NCBI GenBank assembly: GCA_012521315.1
Contig: JAAYMP010000203.1
Coordinates: forward strand, 1-6,085
Length of the DNA stretch: 6,085 nt
Direction of reading: 5' to 3'
Source of the DNA: Bacillota bacterium
GTDB lineage: Bacteria; Bacillota; UBA4882; UBA10575
Positions 1 through 5,418 of this stretch are shown here, piece by piece; position 1 is the stretch's first letter, and every line of letters starts with the position of its first letter. The notes under the pieces were generated by a model. It saw only the letters and a program-made list of their open reading frames with translations. It did no database searches and was not told where the DNA came from. Both the position numbers and the translations under genes were made by a program.

Positions 1-1188
1 AGACCGTTTTACGAGTTTACGGAGGAGCTGATCGACCATGAATTTCACTATTGGTCACGGATCCTGACGAGTCCATCCGAGCGCCGGGTCAAGATTCTTG
101 ACCGTTACACCAATACGGAACGGGAAATGGTCATGATGGCCTCCAATAACTATCTGGGCCTGACCACCCACCCGGCCGTGGTGGAAGGAGCCCGGAAAGC
201 CCTGGAGAAATACGGCGCGGGCGCGGGCAGCGTCCCTTTGCTCGGCGGTTACCTGAACCTCCATAAAGAACTCGAAACCAAACTGGCCAAGATGAAAGGC
301 TGCGAAGACGCGGTGGTCTTCTCCTCCGGTTACGCTTCCAATGTCGGCTGTGTCTCCGCCCTCGTCCGCAAAAACGATGTGGCCATCAATGACCGCTTAA
401 ACCACGCCAGCATCATTGACGGGTGCAGTCTCTCGGGCGGAACCCTCCGTACCTTTAAACATAATGACCTTGACAGCTTGGAGAAGGTTTTGCAGTCCGC
501 AGAAAAACAGGGTTACGACGGAAAATTGATCATCGTGGACGGCGTGTTCAGTATGGACGGGGACATCACCAATCTGCCGGGGATCAAGGCTTTGGCCGAC
601 CGTTATCAGGCGCGGGTCATGATCGACGAAGCCCACGCCACCGGGGTAATCGGCGCAAACGGGCGGGGTACCCCCGAACACTTCAACATGGAAGGCCGGA
701 TTGATCTGGTGGCGGGCACCCTGAGCAAAGCCCTGGCGGGGGTGGGCGGTTTTGTAGCCTCCTCCAAAGAAGTCGTTAATTACCTGCGTTTTTACGCCCG
801 CTCCCACATGTTCTCCACGGCGTTGCCCCCCGCCACCGCCGGCGCGCTCAGCGCCGGGATCGACGTCATTCAGAACGAACCGCAGTTGCGCCGGCGCTTG
901 TGGTCCAACATTGAATACATGACCTCCAATCTAAGACGGATGGGGTTCAACCTGGGCAACGCGGAAACGGCAATTATCCCAATTATCATCGGGGATGAAG
1001 AGGTTTTAAAGAAAGTCAGCCGCGATGTGCACCGGGCCGGGATCTTCGTCAACCCCGTCTATTATCCGGCCGTCCCCAAAAAACTCTCCCGCCTGCGCCT
1101 CTCCTTAATGGCCACCCACACCCAGGAGGACCTGGACGATACCCTGGCCGTCCTCGAGCGGGTCGGCAAAGAACACGGTTTGATCTAA
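1..1188 (+). CDS. PLP-dependent alpha-oxoamine synthase (BioF/KBL/SPT-like), 5' partial
   Basis: The reading frame is open from base 1, so the gene begins upstream of the window; the ATG at 127 is internal because conserved family sequence precedes it. Visible length is 395 residues, already about the size of a whole family member. Alpha-oxoamine synthases condense an amino acid with an acyl-CoA or acyl-ACP, releasing CO2, in the cytoplasm. Seen: NNYLGL near residue 50, a glycine-rich stretch near 72-82, LNHASIIDG with the His that stacks on PLP (about residue 135), DEAHATG with the cofactor Asp (about 209), and the Schiff-base Lys in TLSKALAG (about 243, bases 727-729). GRGTPEH resembles 2-amino-3-ketobutyrate CoA ligase, while the SKALAGVGGF loop and long N-terminus lean toward SPT-like enzymes. 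Fold and chemistry are secure; the substrate (glycine, alanine, serine or other) is not. A strong hairpin follows the stop. Confidence 0.9.
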   Translation, partial: RPFYEFTEELIDHEFHYWSRILTSPSERRVKILDRYTNTEREMVMMASNNYLGLTTHPAVVEGARKALEKYGAGAGSVPLLGGYLNLHKELETKLAKMKGCEDAVVFSSGYASNVGCVSALVRKNDVAINDRLNHASIIDGCSLSGGTLRTFKHNDLDSLEKVLQSAEKQGYDGKLIIVDGVFSMDGDITNLPGIKALADRYQARVMIDEAHATGVIGANGRGTPEHFNMEGRIDLVAGTLSKALAGVGGFVASSKEVVNYLRFYARSHMFSTALPPATAGALSAGIDVIQNEPQLRRRLWSNIEYMTSNLRRMGFNLGNAETAIIPIIIGDEEVLKKVSRDVHRAGIFVNPVYYPAVPKKLSRLRLSLMATHTQEDLDDTLAVLERVGKEHGLI

Positions 1189-1201
1189 AGCAGCGAAACA
1201 A

Positions 1202-1241
1202 AAAAAGGGACAGTCCGGCGGGGACTGTCCCTTTTTGTTTT
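1202..1241. terminator. Bidirectional rho-independent terminator
   Basis: The arms 1202-1216 and 1222-1236 are perfectly complementary over 15 bp (GGGACAGTCC core flanked by A5/T5) with a 5-nt GGCGG loop. On the plus strand it is followed by T5-G-T5; on the minus strand the run is T7 before TGTTTC. It lies 13 nt after the stop of the upstream plus-strand enzyme gene and 27 nt after the stop of the minus-strand spore protein gene, so it should end both convergent transcripts. Confidence 0.93.
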
Positions 1242-1263
1242 TCCCGACTATGTTCTTGAGGCT

Positions 1264-1590
1264 TTAATAGTGTTGATTAAGCGTGTTCAGGTTTAAGTTC
1301 GGATTAGTCGTGTTCTGATCGTTGGCCTGGGCAGTCAACCCGGAGCGGAACCCGGCCTGGACATTGGCCACCGCCTGTTGGGAAAGGGTTCTTTCCGCCG
1401 CTTCAATCATCCTCTTTACCATATGACCCCCGATCGCGCCGCAATCACGGGCGGTCATATACCCCCAATAGTCGCCTTGGACCGGAGAAGTATCGATATT
1501 TAATTCCTTGGAGATCTCGTACTTCATCTGATCCAGTGCCTTTTTCGCCTGGGCGTACACGAGGGTATTACTTTTTTGACCAGCAGCCAC
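1264..1590 (-). CDS. Alpha/beta-type small acid-soluble spore protein (SASP)
   Basis: SASPs of this type coat spore DNA, protecting it from UV and chemical damage, and are degraded at germination by the protease GPR. The 108-residue product carries both family signatures: ALDQMKYEISKEL (about 18-30), which includes the region GPR cleaves (YE/IS here; YE/IA is commoner), and ARDCGAIGGHMVKRMIEAAE (about 47-66), matching the conserved GG-x-x-x-KR-x-(I/V/L) DNA-binding half. A DYWGYMT insert sits between the two. The protein is longer than the usual 60-90 residues because of a roughly 40-residue tail rich in Asn, Gln and Thr. The start codon is GTG at 1588-1590, supported by a strong ribosome binding site. 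Expression is expected in the forespore under sigma-G, but I could not recognise a convincing sigma-G promoter upstream. It stands alone, between convergent and divergent neighbours. Confidence 0.95.
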   Translation of the reverse strand: MAAGQKSNTLVYAQAKKALDQMKYEISKELNIDTSPVQGDYWGYMTARDCGAIGGHMVKRMIEAAERTLSQQAVANVQAGFRSGLTAQANDQNTTNPNLNLNTLNQHY

Positions 1591-1598
1591 TTTCTGAG

Positions 1599-1606
1599 CC
1601 TCCTTT
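1599..1606 (-). promoter_or_regulatory. Ribosome binding site of the SASP gene
   Basis: The minus strand reads AAAGGAGG, an almost full match to the Shine-Dalgarno consensus, 8 nt before the GTG start at 1590. It fixes this non-ATG start and predicts strong translation, as expected for an abundant spore protein. Confidence 0.9.
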
Positions 1607-1703
1607 CTGATTGGTCTATTTGTAATCTGCCCAGCTAAACAGGGGGTTAAACGGCATTTTCGCTGGAAATTGCGGCGGAAGCTCCCGCTCTTGGTAACCC
1701 TTC

Positions 1704-1731
1704 ACAACCCCTCATCCTTAGGCATAGTATA
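1704..1731 (+). promoter_or_regulatory. Candidate sigma-K-like (mother-cell) promoter
   Basis: CATAGTATA at 1723-1731 matches the -10 pattern CATANNNTA known for sigma-K, with an AC dinucleotide 17 nt upstream at 1704-1705. It lies 28 nt before the ATG of the class V aminotransferase gene. Transcription from here would exclude the upstream in-frame ATG at 1670. The -35 part has little information, so a chance match or a different sigma factor is quite possible. Confidence 0.3.
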
Positions 1732-1745
1732 TTTTGAAAAAAGGC

Positions 1746-1752
1746 GGGGAGG
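1746..1752 (+). promoter_or_regulatory. Ribosome binding site fixing the start at 1760
   Basis: GGGGAGG ends 7 nt before the ATG at 1760-1762. The alternative in-frame ATG at 1670 has no comparable site and would add 30 residues lacking family similarity, so 1760 is preferred. Confidence 0.8.
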
Positions 1753-1759
1753 CCACAGG

Positions 1760-3169
1760 ATGGAAAAAAGTTGGCATGAACAGATCCGCACGGAGATCCT
1801 CGGCATTGACACCATTGTCCCGTTGGGCGATGGAACAAAGCGGCCTTATATCAATCTGGACAACGCGGCCACCACACCGCCGCTGGCCGCCGTCGTGCAG
1901 GCCGTCCAATCCTTTTTACCCTGGTACTCCAGTGTGCACCGGGGTTTCGGTTATAAATCCCAACTCTCCACCGAGGTCTATACGGAAGCGCGCCGGATCA
2001 TCCTGGATTTTTTTGGCGCTCCGCCGGATAAATACATCGCCCTTTTTGTGAAGAACACCAGCGACGGCCTGAACAAGCTTTCCCGGCGACTACCCCTGGA
2101 GAATGCGGAAGTCCTCACCACTTGGATGGAACACCATTCCAACGATCTGCCCTGGCGGTTACGGAAACAGGTCCGGTTTATCCGGCTGACCAGAGACGGC
2201 TGTCTTGATCTGGCCGACCTCGAACGAAAACTGAAAAAGGGGCGACGCCCGGTCAAACTGGTCACCATCTGCGGCGCCTCCAACGTCACCGGGATCATCA
2301 ACCCGATCCAAACCATCGCCGAACTCGCCCGGTATTACGGAGCCCAACTGGTCGTTGACGCCGCCCAACTGGCCCCCCATTATCCCGTCCGGATGCAGGC
2401 GGGGCTTGCCCCGATTACTTATTTGGCCCTCTCCGGGCACAAAATGTATGCCCCCTTTGGTTCCGGCGTCCTCATTGGACCGCTCGCCGCTTTCCACGAC
2501 GGGATCCCGGACCAGGTTGGGGGCGGTACCGTGATCGCCGTTTCCCATAAGGAAGTCGTGTTTGCCCCTCCCCCCGACCGGGAGGAAGTGGGGACCCCGA
2601 ATCTCATTGGGGCGCTCGCCCTCGCCGTCAGCCTGCGCTGGCTGGCCCGGAATAATTTCCCACGGCTGGTCGCCTACGAGGCGGAACTGACCAGGTACGC
2701 CTATAACCAACTCAAAACCGTTCCCGGCCTCACGCTGTACGGCCCGCCGCCGGAACGTTACCCCCGGGTGGGTGTGATCTCCTTTAACCTGGAAGGCATC
2801 CCCCACGGTTTAGTCGCCGCTTACCTGTCCTTTGAGGCCGGAATCGGCGTCCGGCACGGCTGTTTCTGCGCCCGTCCGTATGTCCATCATCTCTTAGGGT
2901 TAACCGAAGCCGAGATTGTTTCCGTGGAAAATTTGGCGAAGGCGGGGAAAAAATGCCTCCTCCCGGGGATGGTCCGGGTCAGTTTAGGCTTTTACAACAC
3001 CAAAACCGAGATTGATCGCCTGGTTGACGCCTTAAAAACCCTCCGGACAGAGGAGGAGAAAATAAAAGACCGGTTCCGGATCGATCCGGCCACCGGCGAG
3101 TATCTGCCCCGAATTGGCGACTTCAAAGCCGCCCTCCGGCGTCACACCAAAACCTTTTTTAATCTTTAA
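1760..3169 (+). CDS. Class V aminotransferase, cysteine desulfurase-like
   Basis: The 469-residue product has the order of motifs of SufS/NifS-type PLP enzymes, which take sulfur from cysteine as an enzyme persulfide. Seen: LDNAATTPP (33-41) near the N-terminus, EHHSNDLPW (124-132) with the PLP-stacking His, VDAAQLAPH (199-207) with the cofactor Asp and Gln, SGHKMYAPFG (225-234) with the Schiff-base Lys228, and GVRHGCFCARP (363-373), where Cys370 aligns with the catalytic Cys of SufS. Cys368 is an extra cysteine two positions earlier. The protein is about 60 residues longer than SufS, partly through a charged C-terminal tail after residue 430. No scaffold (sufU/iscU) or tRNA-thiolation gene is adjacent, so its sulfur acceptor is unknown. 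It could be a true desulfurase, a selenocysteine lyase or another class V enzyme. The start is chosen by its ribosome binding site; its stop overlaps that of convergent pgsA. Confidence 0.87.
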   Translation: MEKSWHEQIRTEILGIDTIVPLGDGTKRPYINLDNAATTPPLAAVVQAVQSFLPWYSSVHRGFGYKSQLSTEVYTEARRIILDFFGAPPDKYIALFVKNTSDGLNKLSRRLPLENAEVLTTWMEHHSNDLPWRLRKQVRFIRLTRDGCLDLADLERKLKKGRRPVKLVTICGASNVTGIINPIQTIAELARYYGAQLVVDAAQLAPHYPVRMQAGLAPITYLALSGHKMYAPFGSGVLIGPLAAFHDGIPDQVGGGTVIAVSHKEVVFAPPPDREEVGTPNLIGALALAVSLRWLARNNFPRLVAYEAELTRYAYNQLKTVPGLTLYGPPPERYPRVGVISFNLEGIPHGLVAAYLSFEAGIGVRHGCFCARPYVHHLLGLTEAEIVSVENLAKAGKKCLLPGMVRVSLGFYNTKTEIDRLVDALKTLRTEEEKIKDRFRIDPATGEYLPRIGDFKAALRRHTKTFFNL

Positions 3170-3690
3170 TCTTTTTTGGGCGGCAAAAACGCCCTTTTCC
3201 ATTTCCAGAGATAGTCAAAGCCCGAGAAAGCGGTGAAGAAGACCGCAATGTACAGCACGACCTGCGCCCCGGGCACCGAAAGAATGATCATGGTAATGGC
3301 GATAATTTGGGAAAAAGTCTTAATCTTACCCCAGATTCCCGCCGCCACCGACAGCCCTTTCTTCTGCGCCTTGGCCCGCAAGACGGTGATCAAGATCTCC
3401 CGGGCGAGGATGACCGCCACGACCCAACCGCTGACCTCGCCCAACATAAAGAGGCTGTACAAGGCCCCGCCAATCAGGATTTTATCGGCAATGGGGTCAA
3501 ACGACTTCCCAAAAGTGCTGGACTCGTTACGGCGACGGGCAATATAGCCGTCCAAACCATCGGTCAACGCGGCCAAAATAAAGATGGTGGCCGCATAAAT
3601 CTCTTTATGCTCCATCGGGATAAAAAGAAAAAACAAACAGACCGGTGTCAGAATAATCCTGGAAAGCGTCAGATAATCGGCAATTCTCAT
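3166..3690 (-). CDS. pgsA: CDP-diacylglycerol-glycerol-3-phosphate 3-phosphatidyltransferase
   Basis: This integral membrane enzyme transfers a phosphatidyl group from CDP-diacylglycerol to glycerol-3-phosphate, the committed step to phosphatidylglycerol and cardiolipin. The 174-residue product has the complete CDP-alcohol phosphotransferase signature at residues 44-69: D-x2-DG-x2-AR-x8-G-x3-D-x3-D, with all four Asp present (44, 47, 65, 69). LTLSRI at 7-12 is the usual N-terminal start of PgsA, and several hydrophobic membrane segments follow (about 12-26, 31-43, 73-95, 124-150). Length is normal. The ATG at 3690 is preceded by GGTGAT, complementary to the 16S rRNA tail, 5 nt away. It lies 71 bp after rimO, a common Firmicute pairing, and is probably co-transcribed with it. 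The usual downstream cinA/recA is absent here; a convergent gene follows instead. Confidence 0.94.
   Translation of the reverse strand: MRIADYLTLSRIILTPVCLFFLFIPMEHKEIYAATIFILAALTDGLDGYIARRRNESSTFGKSFDPIADKILIGGALYSLFMLGEVSGWVVAVILAREILITVLRAKAQKKGLSVAAGIWGKIKTFSQIIAITMIILSVPGAQVVLYIAVFFTAFSGFDYLWKWKRAFLPPKKD
3178..3198 (+). terminator. Weak candidate terminator inside the pgsA 3' end
   Basis: GGGCG at 3178-3182 pairs with CGCCC at 3190-3194 around a 7-nt A-rich loop, followed by TTTT. It lies 8 nt after the plus-strand aminotransferase stop, inside the last codons of convergent pgsA. The stem is only 5 bp, so it may be inefficient or coincidental. No better terminator is visible between the two genes. 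Confidence 0.35.
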
Positions 3691-3696
3691 CTGGTA

Positions 3697-3744
3697 TCAC
3701 CACGATCTAAGTAGTCCCGGAAGTATATAATTCGATTTCGACAT
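3697..3744 (-). CDS. Possible 15-residue leader ORF upstream of pgsA
   Basis: On the minus strand, AAAGGAG (3763-3757) overlaps the rimO stop codon and precedes an ATG at 3744 by 12 nt. The ORF encodes MSKSNYILPGLLRSW and ends in TGA at 3697-3699. That TGA is in frame with pgsA, three codons before the pgsA ATG, and overlaps the GGTGAT ribosome binding site of pgsA. This geometry would suit translational coupling or a leader peptide. The spacer is longer than ideal and 15 codons can arise by chance. No function is assigned. Confidence 0.3.
   Translation of the reverse strand: MSKSNYILPGLLRSW
3737..3743 (-). promoter_or_regulatory. Spo0A-box-like heptamer between rimO and pgsA
   Basis: TGTCGAA on the minus strand is an exact match to the core of the Spo0A binding box known from Bacillus and Clostridia. 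One 7-mer is expected by chance about once per window of this size counting both strands, and this copy overlaps the possible leader ORF, so it is weak evidence. Confidence 0.2.
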
Positions 3745-3761
3745 CGGATTTGGAATCTCCT

Positions 3762-5132
3762 TTAGACGTCCGGCTTTATTTTCCCCCCCAGTTCGTAGGG
3801 GCCCGCGCTTTCAATTTGGACCTGGACAAAAGCGCCCGGCGCGAGCCGTGCCCTTTGGTCCGCAGCAACCTCCACCTTCACCACCCCGTCAATCGCCGGC
3901 GCCTCCCGGTACGACCGGCCTTCCCAGTACCCCGGCGCCTTTTCTTTTTCCAATAAAACCCGCAATTCGCGGCCGATGAGCGCCCGGTTTTTGGCCAGCG
4001 AATGGCTTTGCTGCTGCGCCAAAACCAACCGGGCCCGCCGTTTTTTAGTGGCATGATGGACTTGCCCCGGCAACCGGGCGGCGGCGGTCCCTTCCTCCCG
4101 GTAATAGGGAAAGACTCCCACCCAATCCAGACGCACCGCGGCCAAAAAAGCCAACAACTGCGTAAAATCCTCCTCCGTCTCCCCCGGGTAGCCCACGATA
4201 AAAGTGGAACGGATCGCCGCCTCCGGCAGGTACCGGCGGACCAAGCCGATTAACTCCCGGATCTCCCCCTCCGTGCTCCGGCGGCCCATCCGCTTGAGGA
4301 CGGCGGTGCTCACGTGCTGTAAAGGGATGTCCAGATAGTGGCAGATATGCCGGGAGTCCCGGATCGTCCGTAAAAGCTCCTCGCTGATCAGCGACGGATA
4401 GGTATAGAAAAGACGGATCCAAAAATCCCCGGCCAACCGGTCCAGGCGGGCGAGGAGTGAACTAAGGTCAAAAGCGCCGTCCGCGTCGGTGCCATAAGCC
4501 GTTGTATCCTGCGCCACCAGGTTGATCTCCTTCACGCCCCGCGCCAGCAGGTTCTCCACTTCGGCCACGATGCTCTCCGGATCCCGGCTGCGGTACTCCC
4601 CCTTGAGTTTGGGAATAATGCAGTACAGGCAATGATGACTACAACCCTCGGCAATCTTTACGTACGCGTAATAGGGCGGGGTCGTCAGCGGCCGGTCGTT
4701 GAGGGCCGGGGGTAGCCAACCGGCTGGCGCGTCCGCCACCAACCGGGGCGCGCCCTTCTTTTCCAAGGCTTCCGCCAGCAACACCGGCAGGCGGGCATAC
4801 TCGCCGGTCCCGACCCAGAGGTCCACCTCCGGCAGGACTTTCACCAGTTCCTGCCGGTACCTTTGGGGAAGGCAACCGGCCACCACCAGCAAGCGACAAC
4901 AGTGTTGCTTGTAGGCGGCAAACTCCAGGATCGTGTCGATCGACTCCTGCGTCGCCGCCTCAATAAAAGAACAGGTGTTAATTACCAGGATATCGGCCTC
5001 GGCCGGATCGGCCGTCCTGGCAAACCCGGCTTCTTCCGTCAAGCCAATCATGTATTCGGTATCAACCTGGTTTTTCGGACAACCCAGGGAGATCCAGCCG
5101 ATCTTGATTCCTGCCATTTCCTGCTTGTCCAT
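3762..5132 (-). CDS. rimO: Ribosomal protein S12 methylthiotransferase RimO
   Basis: RimO is a radical-SAM enzyme with two iron-sulfur clusters that methylthiolates the beta-carbon of a conserved Asp in ribosomal protein S12. From the ATG at 5132 the product has 456 residues, close to family size. Seen: SLGCPKNQVDTE (about 15-26), with Asp in VDTE as in RimO; NTCSFI (52-57) and AGCLPQRY (85-92), giving the three cluster cysteines 18, 54 and 87; the radical-SAM motif GCSHHCLYC (Cys164, 168, 171) followed by IPKLKGEYRSR, the RimO form; LDIPLQH; and a C-terminal TRAM-type domain from about 386. The start is uncertain. ATG 5132 and ATG 5117 are both plausible and neither has an ideally spaced ribosome binding site. 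A GTG at 5201 would extend the protein into a repeated non-coding element and is not favoured. The pgsA gene follows after 71 bp. Confidence 0.95.
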   Translation of the reverse strand: MDKQEMAGIKIGWISLGCPKNQVDTEYMIGLTEEAGFARTADPAEADILVINTCSFIEAATQESIDTILEFAAYKQHCCRLLVVAGCLPQRYRQELVKVLPEVDLWVGTGEYARLPVLLAEALEKKGAPRLVADAPAGWLPPALNDRPLTTPPYYAYVKIAEGCSHHCLYCIIPKLKGEYRSRDPESIVAEVENLLARGVKEINLVAQDTTAYGTDADGAFDLSSLLARLDRLAGDFWIRLFYTYPSLISEELLRTIRDSRHICHYLDIPLQHVSTAVLKRMGRRSTEGEIRELIGLVRRYLPEAAIRSTFIVGYPGETEEDFTQLLAFLAAVRLDWVGVFPYYREEGTAAARLPGQVHHATKKRRARLVLAQQQSHSLAKNRALIGRELRVLLEKEKAPGYWEGRSYREAPAIDGVVKVEVAADQRARLAPGAFVQVQIESAGPYELGGKIKPDV

Positions 5133-5142
5133 CCTTTCGTCG

Positions 5143-5204
5143 CGATCTAAACAAACGCCAATCTTAAGCCCGGTGCTATGCCCCAGCGCGCCGGGGTGCA
5201 CCTT
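5143..5204. repeat. 62-bp direct repeat, copy 1 (rimO-proximal)
   Basis: Identical to 5357-5418 at 57 of 62 positions (offset 214); the differences are at 5158, 5174, 5176, 5178 and 5180. Four of the five cluster in one 7-nt stretch that lies in or next to the loop of a hairpin whose arms are CCCGGTG here and CGCCGGG. The copy begins 11 bp upstream of the preferred rimO ATG. On the minus strand it would encode an N-terminal extension of RimO from a GTG at 5201. Confidence 0.95.
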
Positions 5205-5219
5205 CCTTACCCCACTTTT

Positions 5220-5235
5220 TCAGCCGGGACCGAAT
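5220..5235. repeat. Outer 16-bp inverted repeat, left arm
   Basis: TCAGCCGGGACCGAAT is the exact reverse complement of 5640-5655. The pair encloses 404 bp containing direct-repeat copy 2 and the palindromic element. Confidence 0.9.
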
Positions 5236-5273
5236 ATAACGTGGGTGGTAGGCTGCATGAACGACTTTCTAAA

Positions 5274-5302
5274 AAAATATAGTACCCTGCATATTTCCAC
5301 AA
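5274..5302 (-). promoter_or_regulatory. Weak sigma-A-like promoter candidate for rimO
   Basis: On the minus strand TTGTGG (5302-5297) and TATTTT (5279-5274) are 17 nt apart in the most AT-rich part of the intergenic region, about 140 bp before rimO. The matches to TTGACA and TATAAT are 3/6 and 4/6. Transcription from here would read through direct-repeat copy 1 and place it in the rimO leader RNA. Confidence 0.25.
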
Positions 5303-5342
5303 AAATCTTGTAGAACGTACGGTTAAGACTCAATTATGTATT

Positions 5343-5349
5343 TGTCGAA
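5343..5349 (+). promoter_or_regulatory. Spo0A-box-like heptamer in the rimO upstream region
   Basis: TGTCGAA, within TTTGTCGAAA, matches the core of the Spo0A box. It lies 8 bp from direct-repeat copy 2 and about 40 bp upstream of the promoter candidate. Binding is plausible in a spore former but unproven. Confidence 0.3.
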
Positions 5350-5356
5350 ACCCTGC

Positions 5357-5418
5357 CGATCTAAACAAACGTCAATCTTAAGCCCGGCGTTTTACCCCAG
5401 CGCGCCGGGGTGCACCTT
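5357..5418. repeat. 62-bp direct repeat, copy 2
   Basis: Second copy of 5143-5204. Here the internal hairpin is perfect over 7 bp (CCCGGCG 5383-5389 with CGCCGGG 5403-5409), whereas copy 1 has a T opposite G, which stays paired as G-U in plus-strand RNA. On the minus strand this copy has an in-frame TAA where copy 1 is open, so it is not coding. It ends exactly where the palindromic element begins, sharing two bases with it. Confidence 0.95.

Noticed and set aside
127..1188. ATG at 127 as the start of the first enzyme
   Set aside because: The frame is open upstream to base 1 and already encodes plausible N-terminal helices; there is no ribosome binding site before 127.
1670..1759. 30-residue N-terminal extension of the class V aminotransferase
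   Set aside because: It has no ribosome binding site, overlaps the likely promoter, and shows no family similarity; ATG 1760 has a well-placed GGGGAGG.
2159..2806. Minus-strand 215-residue ORF
   Set aside because: It is a shadow of the aminotransferase gene, whose catalytic motifs are intact on the plus strand; codon bias explains the open frame.
3307..3714. Plus-strand 135-residue ORF
   Set aside because: It is antisense to pgsA, whose full catalytic signature is intact; Gln/Asp-rich translation is typical of a shadow frame.
4933..5313. Plus-strand 126-residue ORF
   Set aside because: It is antisense to the conserved RimO N-terminus and runs across the repeat region; no family features.
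5220..5345. Riboswitch or T-box upstream of rimO
   Set aside because: I could not match conserved core motifs of any family I know, and rimO is not a usual target.
5143..5418. CRISPR array
   Set aside because: Only two copies, 62 bp long, with a 152-bp spacer; no repeat-spacer periodicity and no cas genes.
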